Shown here: piece by piece, positions 17,014 through 24,700 of the stretch
How positions within the stretch are numbered: the first letter of the stretch is position 1
Layout of the letters: each line of letters begins with the position of its first letter
IMG/VR virus record: IMGVR_UViG_3300010883_000396
Coordinates: 1-25,721 of that record
Length of the DNA: 25,721 bases
DNA from: a virus
Reading direction: 5' to 3' (one strand)
The notes under the pieces: model-generated
Databases searched by the model: none
What the model saw: only the letters and a program-made list of their open reading frames with translations
Told to the model about the DNA's origin: nothing
Program-made: the position numbers and the translations under genes

Positions 17014-17643
17014 TTAATTTAATTCTTCGAATTGTACATCTAGTTTTGAATAGTCTACCATTAATGTACCTTCTGGTCCAACAAAAGATGCTGAAGGTAC
17101 TTCTTGTGCCATAACTCCACGATATCTACCATTACCGTATTTTTTATTAATATAATCAAATTCGTAAATATTAACACCTGATTCTGATTTTCCAACTAAT
17201 TCTATATTTTCTTTTAGTGTTATATCTGAATTCCATGACCATGGTGGCTCATGTGTGTTAATCCATCTTATCGTTAAAGCTACTGCTATTCCAGCAAACC
17301 ACCACAACATCATTTGTGGTCCATCATCACCACCACCTGTTTCTTCATCAATCTCTTCCGCTTTAGTTCTAAACTCTTGTGGTGTTGGTACTCCTGGTAC
17401 ATTATCTGAAGCATTATACATTTCTGTATATACTTTAACACAGTCTTTCAAAGTTCTACATCCTCCGAAAGCTTCTTTGATTGATTCGTGAGTCATTTCT
17501 TCCCCTTTTTCTTCATAGTCACGTTTACCTGGTCGTGTTCTAGATTTATCACCTTTGTTCATACCATAGTGACTATCTTCTCTTATAATTCTTTTAACAA
17601 TCTTAGTGATGTCTGATTCTTTAAGTTTTATTACTCTTGCCAT
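17014..17643 (-). CDS. Membrane-anchored protein with C-terminal S74 chaperone domain, paralogue 1
   Basis: At 209 residues this has the same plan as its downstream neighbour. There is an N-terminal tag MARVIKLKESDITKIVKRII with the shared TRPGKRDYEEKGE stretch, then a variable middle with two Cys (62 and 68). A hydrophobic segment at about 109-127 (PQMMLWWFAGIAVALTI) is probably a membrane helix. The S74-type domain starts at NSDITLKENI (Ser139, Lys144) and ends VDYSKLDVQFEELN. The likely self-cleavage site would be just before the Ser of the SD motif, as known for endosialidase-type chaperones. The gene lies 14 bases after the coiled-coil gene and 2 bases before its paralogue, so the set is one operon. 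A virion or envelope-interacting role is inferred, not shown. Confidence 0.88.
   Translation of the reverse strand: MARVIKLKESDITKIVKRIIREDSHYGMNKGDKSRTRPGKRDYEEKGEEMTHESIKEAFGGCRTLKDCVKVYTEMYNASDNVPGVPTPQEFRTKAEEIDEETGGGDDGPQMMLWWFAGIAVALTIRWINTHEPPWSWNSDITLKENIELVGKSESGVNIYEFDYINKKYGNGRYRGVMAQEVPSASFVGPEGTLMVDYSKLDVQFEELN
17105..17174 (-). repeat. 70-bp exact direct repeat, copy in paralogue 1
   Basis: Partner of 16455-16524, 650 bases away in the same orientation and the same reading frame of the S74 domain. Confidence 0.9.
17504..17539 (-). repeat. 36-bp exact direct repeat, N-terminal tag, copy in paralogue 1
   Basis: Partner of 16872-16907, in the conserved tag region of the first paralogue. 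Confidence 0.85.
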
Positions 17644-17657
17644 AGTTTAATTCTTTT

Positions 17658-18410
17658 TTAGTTTATTTCGTCGTCATAGTTAGGGTTAAACGATTTCCCT
17701 ATTGAGTTATCATCCCATTCTTCTGCCTCTCCGGCAGTTAGTGTATATTCTTTCTCGGTAAAGGTCTGGTCTTCTGTGTCCAAATCAATTCCTCGTAATC
17801 TTTTATATTGTGTTTTTTTTTCGTCAAAATAATCATCCAGTCTTTGGTTATATGGAAAACTATCTAATGACCTTAACTCCATTTTTTCTATCGGGGTAGG
17901 TGGTGCCATTTTTTGTATCTCACCTTCTAAATTATCAATTTTCTGGAATAATAAATCCATATTATCTAATTTATCGTTTAATTCTGTAAATTTTGTCTCG
18001 ATGTCCACTAGTTGGGTTGAGAATTTTTCAACAGTATCTCCTATCTGGTCGTTTTTCTTAACTAGTTCTGTTACATCTACTTCTTCTACCTCATCTTCTA
18101 CTGGAGTAATTGGCGCTAACTGTTCACCTGGTGGTGGTGGTGGTGGTGGTAATGTTGTGTCAGTACCTACTGGAGGTACAGGTGTTTCTATAGTGTCGTC
18201 ATTAGGCATTTCCAAAGTATCATCAATAGGTGCAGCGTCCATATCTGGAAGTTCTTCTCCAACAGCATCCTCTGGTTCGAGTTCAGGTTCTTGTTCTTGG
18301 AAAGTTACCTTAAACTTTTCTTCTATAACATTATTAGACACTTTATTACTGTAATCTAGTATTTCCAAGTGTCTTTTCAACTCTTCGTTAACTAATGTAT
18401 TTCTTTTCAT
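17658..18410 (-). CDS. Proline-rich acidic coiled-coil protein of unknown function
   Basis: I recognise no family for this 250-residue protein. Residues 36-85 are acidic and Pro-rich, ending in seven consecutive prolines (88-94) coded by seven CCA triplets. Residues about 113-167 are a probable coiled coil with heptad-like hydrophobics (VEKFSTQLVDIETKFTELND and following). The C-terminal part is acidic with Tyr and Phe (NYDDEIN end). There is no membrane segment or signal peptide. It starts two bases after the stop of the 67-residue gene and is followed by the two S74 genes. The layout (linker, polyproline, trimer-like coiled coil) would suit a virion spacer or fibre-associated protein, but this is only inference. 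Confidence 0.82.
   Translation of the reverse strand: MKRNTLVNEELKRHLEILDYSNKVSNNVIEEKFKVTFQEQEPELEPEDAVGEELPDMDAAPIDDTLEMPNDDTIETPVPPVGTDTTLPPPPPPPGEQLAPITPVEDEVEEVDVTELVKKNDQIGDTVEKFSTQLVDIETKFTELNDKLDNMDLLFQKIDNLEGEIQKMAPPTPIEKMELRSLDSFPYNQRLDDYFDEKKTQYKRLRGIDLDTEDQTFTEKEYTLTAGEAEEWDDNSIGKSFNPNYDDEIN
18129..18149 (-). repeat. (CCA)7 trinucleotide tract coding polyproline
   Basis: Seven perfect CCA codons in a row on the coding strand (TGG units on the plus strand) encode Pro88-94 of the 250-residue protein. Use of one codon throughout makes it a microsatellite that could vary in length by slippage. Confidence 0.85.
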
Positions 18411-18412
18411 TT

Positions 18413-18616
18413 CTATTCGTGCTTAAAAGTTACTTCTCTTAATAATTCTCTACCGTCTTCTACAATCACTTTTTTATTAATAATTTTTGTAGATTCAATT
18501 AACCCATCTTTAGATTTAATTGAGTTGTTAACAACATTTTCATCAATTAAAAATTCATTAATCGCGTTTGAAGTCTGAGTTAAGTTCTCTTTCGAAGTTT
18601 TAGTTTCATTTTTCAT
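18413..18616 (-). CDS. Small hypothetical protein (67 residues)
   Basis: I recognise no family. The protein is polar and Asn/Lys/Glu-rich (NAINEFLIDENVVNNSIKSK...), with no membrane segment or signal peptide. The last half (IINKKVIVEDGRELLREVTF) may form two strands and a short helix. Support comes from context: it begins 18 bases after a clear copy of the recurrent ATATTTATA motif and ends two bases before the next gene, so it heads the operon of the coiled-coil and S74 genes. The start MKNETK is the first ATG after the motif. Confidence 0.72.
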   Translation of the reverse strand: MKNETKTSKENLTQTSNAINEFLIDENVVNNSIKSKDGLIESTKIINKKVIVEDGRELLREVTFKHE

Positions 18617-18633
18617 AATTATAATTCTTTTAC

Positions 18634-18642
18634 TATAAATAT
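18634..18642 (-). promoter_or_regulatory. Recurrent ATATTTATA motif before 67-residue gene
   Basis: The coding strand reads AATATTTATAGTAAAAGAA, the longest match to the helicase-leader copy (12864-12872). The nonamer ends 18 bases before the ATG at 18616, in the 93-base gap after the giant hub gene. It is the best-placed promoter candidate for the operon of four small genes. Confidence 0.5.
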
Positions 18643-18680
18643 TAGTTATCTAAGAAAACGTCCACAAATGTTCAAACAAG

Positions 18681-18700
18681 TAAAGATTTTTTTATCTTTA
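18681..18700 (-). terminator. Weak AT-only hairpin after giant hub gene
   Basis: A perfect 7-bp inverted repeat TAAAGAT/ATCTTTA with a 6-base loop lies 9 bases past the stop of the giant gene. It has no G+C-rich stem and no clear T-run on the minus strand, so termination is uncertain. It could also protect the mRNA 3' end. Confidence 0.35.
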
Positions 18701-18709
18701 ATGAGTTTA

Positions 18710-21700
18710 TTATGTTGATTCTTCATTTATTTTACTAGTTTGTTCTTTTATGAAATCAGCTACTGGTCCGGACTTAGTAATACTATCATACCCCCCATTA
18801 CTACCAAACACATTAGCATAAGACCAGTATCTAACTTCTGTTGGTTTGTAACTACTACTTGCTATTGGTTGTACTCCTCCATTCCAAGCTTCCACTAAAG
18901 CTTCAGATATTGTGTGGTCTTCAAATTTCTGATGATACGCAGCTAATCCCATAATTAAATATGGTTTACCATTTGTTGGGTCCGCTCCGTTGAAGTTGGA
19001 TTCAGATATTTTTTTAACTGTATTACCACTAAACCTTTGATAGTTACCTGGTCCTGCGTACCCACCCCAACTATAATCAGTATTGTAACATTTTTTACCC
19101 TTACCATTCCCCATATCACCACAAAAAGCACCTTCTACACAATCAGTATCAAGTGTACAAGATTTACAGTTTTGAGGTTTACATTTTGCGAAAGTGTAAG
19201 CTTGTACAGCTACGTAATCAGCGAGGCAAGAATATTCAGGATGTGCTGGGTCTTTCCAATAATTCTCATTAGTACTAACAGTCTTCCCCACATAAAGTGT
19301 AGTACCTACTTCTGTACCTGTTGGTAGGGTGTCTCTTAATTTTTTCATAACCGCTTTGGCCAAATCTTTCTTATTTACACTATCGTCGTATCCCAATGGT
19401 TTTTCTCCAGTTTTCCACCCTGAAGAATACACAGTTTTCCTATAATGCCCCTCAAGGTCAAATTCTATAGCATCTACTTTACATTTAGTACAGTGATTGT
19501 TTAACTCATTAACTAATTCTGGTATAGTGAAAGGAGTGTCAATATTTTGGGAAGCATAATCTTTTTTAAGATAATCGGTGGTTCCATTTATGTTCTTCAT
19601 CCCACTACCACCACACATAGGTTCGATATAGTTATAGTTTGGGTTAAAATATAACATTAGTGTTATGTAAATATCGGCTTCACTTAATAATTTAACCACG
19701 TTTTTTAATCCGTCTAAAGTATACCTAGCATTTTTCGTCCAATCAGCTTGTTTACCATTATCAAATTGTTTATAAGGTTGCCAATCCCATGAATCACCTT
19801 TCCATCTTGTACTACCTCCACTAACTTCTGCCCAATCAGTCTCAATCGCTAAGGCAACACTATTTACCCCTAATTTTTGTATCCCTCCCAAAGTTGATTC
19901 CTTGAAAGTTCCTGACCTCCATAACCCCACTCTTTCAACATCCCCTGATAAAACGTTTAAGTCTCTTGTGTCTAACTTTTCGTTATATATTATGGGACTT
20001 GATTCACTCGAATCTTGTATCGCAGTTAAAAACCCACTCACGTATGGTATTACTGATTGGGAGACTCTAACCCCTTCGAACGATGTCGACACATCTCCTT
20101 GTGTTACTTTATGTTCCACATTAGTTATAAGATAAGCACCATGAAACATTGGTACATTATTTAATTGGAAATATTGTAGTGGTAATATAGACATCATCCC
20201 AAAGGCTTCCACTTTACAAGTATAACTTCTTTTTTGATACACATTTAATAAATTTTGTCCTTTCAACATCGGATCTTTAGTTGTCCCCTCTTCGTGAGAT
20301 AAAGCATCTATGATTAATAATGATTCTTGTGTCTCTTGAAATTCCGCTTGATCTAGCGCAATAGATTTGAAGAAGTTTTGATTGTCTTGAGCGTAATTTA
20401 TAGCGAACGCTTTTAATTCTGGTTTTTGTATTTTACAATCCCCAAACCCTGAATTTCCAACACATTTCCAGTTTCCATACGAAGGTACCGAGATTGCACC
20501 ACCAGGTCCTCCTATCCTAAACCCCCCATCATCTTCTGCTTGTCCTTCTATTAGTAATACTGCGTTTGGTAAACTCTCTTGATTTGATATTGTGGTTATG
20601 TCTCCTTTATAAAAATCAGCTGGGCAATCGATACACGGTTCTGGTGTAATATCAAACCCATCGTTAGCAAACTCATAAGTACTACTCTCCATATCTAAAC
20701 TATCTGAAAACCCACCCATATACATCACATAGAATCTAGGGTTTTGGTCAATACTTTCTTTATCCACGGTTAAATGTGGGATAAACGACTTTTCAAAATT
20801 CTTACTAGCAAAATCCACTGTAGTAGGAAGTGGAAAAAACTCAAACTGATTATGAGCGATTAAATCATACATTAAAGTGTAAAGACTTATTTTAGGATTT
20901 TCTTTAAGGTTTAGTAAGGGGGTTGGGTCAATTACTTTATGACTTATATCTGTATATGCCCTATCAACAAAACTAAATTGTGAAAATAACCACGACTCTT
21001 TATTTTGGTTAAAATCATAGGTTGCGTTTAGTTTAACCTTTCTTAGTCCTTCAGCGGCAGAACCCGTTAACCACTTATCATGTATATTTTTTAAGGTGAG
21101 GTAGGTGTCTAACTTGATGTCATTGTCATCCAGTATCCCCTCCTCTTTTGCAATATTTTTCCTGTCTTCTTTTTCATCACCTTTATCTATATAATCCGCC
21201 AATTTATTAATAAAACCATCAAAGTACCTAGTTAGAAACTCTTTACTAGTGAATATTGTAGAAAAATTATTATAAACTTGTTTAGTAGAATCGTTAGTCC
21301 CTACCCCAAGCCATTGTCTCCACGTCACATTTTTAACCACAACCCTATTTTTCATGAAAGTCTCTAACATTTCATATAGTTCGTTTCTTTGTGTTGGCAC
21401 ACTACCACCAATAATATTATTATCTATTGCATATGATTCGTTGTTATTATTTGGAGATTCAATATAGTTTGGATTGTAGTGAGTTCTAGACATATAAAAA
21501 GTTGGTTTACCGTTAAATGCTGGAGTCTCAGAAGTTAGAAAAGACCACTCTTCTTTTAGGAAAGGGTGTGTCTCGTCATAATTAATACTACTATAGTCAC
21601 CAATATCATCTTCTTCCATCTTTCCTGTGAACCATTGACTTCTAATTGGGTGACGATAGTGTAAGTTCATATAAACTTCTTGACCCACTTCAGGAAAACC

Positions 21701-24700
21701 ATTATAACTGTCATTGTAATACCATTTACCGTTCTGTTCTATTTGTATTTCTTCTGAAGCAGGTGGACGCATTAAACCATTATTATTATCACCAACACCT
21801 GGCCAATCCCAAGAACCAACAACCCGTTCCTGGTTTGTTCCCATATTGAACTGAGCAATTCTATTGGTGTGACTAGCCTTTCTTATAAAGAAATAATTAA
21901 CCCCACCTCCCGCTGTTGGGTGATATAGGGTTTCTTGCATAGCTCCACCTTCATTGTTTATGTTCGTTGTCCTATCATGTAACCCCGTATATGACACCGC
22001 GTCAGTTTGGGCACCGGGTCTAGGTTTTTTACCATTGAAATTATCCTGTCCATGGTTTTTAACATTGTTAACAAATCCGTTATATAATAGAGGTAGTGTG
22101 AAGGTCCCGTATGAATGTTTTATCTCGTCGTTAACAAAGTTATGTAAATAGTTGTCGGTTGTTGCTGACATATCGGTTTCCCTTGTAGCGAAAGACACTT
22201 GACCATAAGGTTTTTTTACGTGATACGCGATGTCAGATCCGCCGAAAGCTTGAGACAAATTATAAGTACCCTCAATAGTACCTGTACTCAGTCCATTATT
22301 AAAATCAAATTGTTTCATATTATCCGAAAAGAAGTCACTTGTGACGACCCCAACTTGTGCTGGAGGTGTCCACACTGGTGTGTCGTTCAAAACAGCGTGT
22401 CCTGTAAATCCAACCCCTGGATATGCAAAATCTGAATCATAAGTACCAACTAATTGACGGTCACAAAAAGATGTCCATAGTCTGGATTTTGGGTTTAGGT
22501 TGGGGGTTGGGGGGGTACTATTACTCATACAACCAGCGCACTGGCTTAGTGAATAATCCGACATATCAAAACAAAATCCCCTATCTTCCCATAGGTTTTC
22601 CTCAACTTTAACTGTTGCCGTTAGAGCTCTTTTAATGTCTGGGAATGAAGGTCCTAAATTATATGTTTGTGTTTCTAAAGGTCTCCCTGTTGCCCACATA
22701 ATAAACGCATCTACGAATTGACTTTTTATTTCTGGGGCTAACATCTTAAAAACACTACCTATATCATCATAACCAAAATCTTCGGCTTCCTTAAAAAGCT
22801 GACCACCATTTAGACTTTTCCAATCAGTCCTCTGTCCCGCAATAAACCAACAAGTATTATTAAAATCCGAGGCACCCATCCAGTTTAAGTCATTTTCTAT
22901 ATTAGCATTAAAACCCCGTTTGTTAATTCTTCTGTAAGTCGTTGACCATACATATGTCATATCTCCATATCCAGTTGGTTGTTTGGCCGATATCATATCT
23001 CCTTTTGGTTGTGGTCTTTCTCCCTTCTTTGGTATCCTAAAAGTCCACTGTCCATTCTTTTTAACCCCAGTAGTAGTAAAATAATTAGGCCACCTAATTA
23101 TGTCGTTTTCTTCTTGGTATCGATACAACCACGAACCTATTTGTAAAACAATGTATTCTGGAACCGTTGAGTATCCAGCGAATTGGTCAAAAAATCTTGT
23201 AATGTCAAACTTTTGAGTAAAGGGTGTTGATCTAGGGGTACTGGAAGCTGCATAATATTTACCTACGTTATTAATATATAAATAACCTAACGCTAAATTA
23301 CTAGCCGCTTGTGGATTTACCACCCCACTCCCTGCACTGTTTAACGCTTCTGTATATCCATTACTATCGGCGGCCCTACTATAAGGAATGTATTGGTACT
23401 CTCCATTGTCATCTTGTACCGTATAATTATTTATTGTTGTGTTTTCCCAATCATTTTTAATCCATAAAAAATCTTCCAGTATTAGAGTTTGTCTATCGGA
23501 GTTCCACCCCCATTCCCTTGACGATCCCTCCCCCTTACTTCTAAGTTTAGTTGGCATTGAGTATTTGAGTGCGTGTGGTGCAAACTGATCCGGTTTTGTA
23601 TGATTCTCACTACTGAAGTTATTTGTTTCTAGGTCAACCTCAACTTTTTTCTGATATTTCGCTCTAGACCACAAAGAAAAGAAATCCCACCCAAGCCAAC
23701 GTTTATAATCATAATCTAACGTACCTTGTGGTCCTATAATTAATTTACCAACTCTACTATATTCAGAATCTTCCCCACCAGATTCACCATAACACATTTC
23801 ATACCATTTAATTAATTTTTCACCCGCACTGTCTGTCTCTACTTTTTGTGCTTCAGATAGTTCATTGTTTTCCTCGTAGAACGCCACTGAAGAGATATAA
23901 AATCCTTTACACTCCATTGCATAATCAGCACCACTACAAGTATCGTAGAATATGTTAGTACTAAGTTTTGTGTCTATGTTAGGTAACCAAAATTCATTTA
24001 TAGTATTAACTTCTTGCCCTATTTCCCCAACAACACTATTATACGTATACACATTTGCTAATGGTTCTTTAGCTCCTCGGTAACCGATAAACTCATCACC
24101 GTCTGTACCTGATTTTGTCTCTATATAATACCCAGCGTCTTTTAATAATTTCAAAGATTGGTCTACCGCGCTACCCCCCTTTCCTCTTTGTGTGTTTGTT
24201 GAGTAACTATTGGTTAGAATTTTAAGTAATTCTTTAAGTCTTTTTTTACCAGTGTCTAACATTCCGGCAAACAATGTCTCCGCTTCTAACTCCCCAAGGG
24301 CCCCGAGAGCGTCGAATCCCCCATTATCTTTGGATGGTACCGACTCAGAACTGTCGTTACTTAACGCCGTTTTTATTACAGATATGGTGTCATCGTCTTC
24401 ATCTCCAAAACCAGGATAGTCAGTGGTTTGACTGTACACTGGAAAATTGTTTGTATGTCCTAACCTCATCATGGACCTAATCATAAGAAGGGGTATTATT
24501 TGTGTCTCAATATTTGTGAGTCTTAGATAAGGACTGATAGGGAGTAGTGGTGTTTCTTCAACCAATGCTGGTATATATCCATTTGTGAATTCATTATCCT
24601 CTGGATCAAAAGATTGTTTTAATTCCTTTTGTTTTTTTATTATAAACGATATAAGATTTTCAACTAAGGTAATTTCTGGCCATTTTTTTGGTGTTATGAA

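Noticed and set aside
11058-18354. Plus-strand open frames opposite nrdJ, helicase, uvsX and the 250-residue gene, including a Ser/Gly-rich 117-codon frame
   Set aside because: Each is antisense to a well-supported gene. The Ser/Gly-rich one is just the reverse of Pro/acidic codons and the CCA tract.
9274-18642. TATAAATA on the plus strand as T4-type late promoters driving plus-strand transcripts
   Set aside because: No plus-strand genes follow these sites, and the same motif is well placed before minus-strand genes with shared flanking bases on that side.
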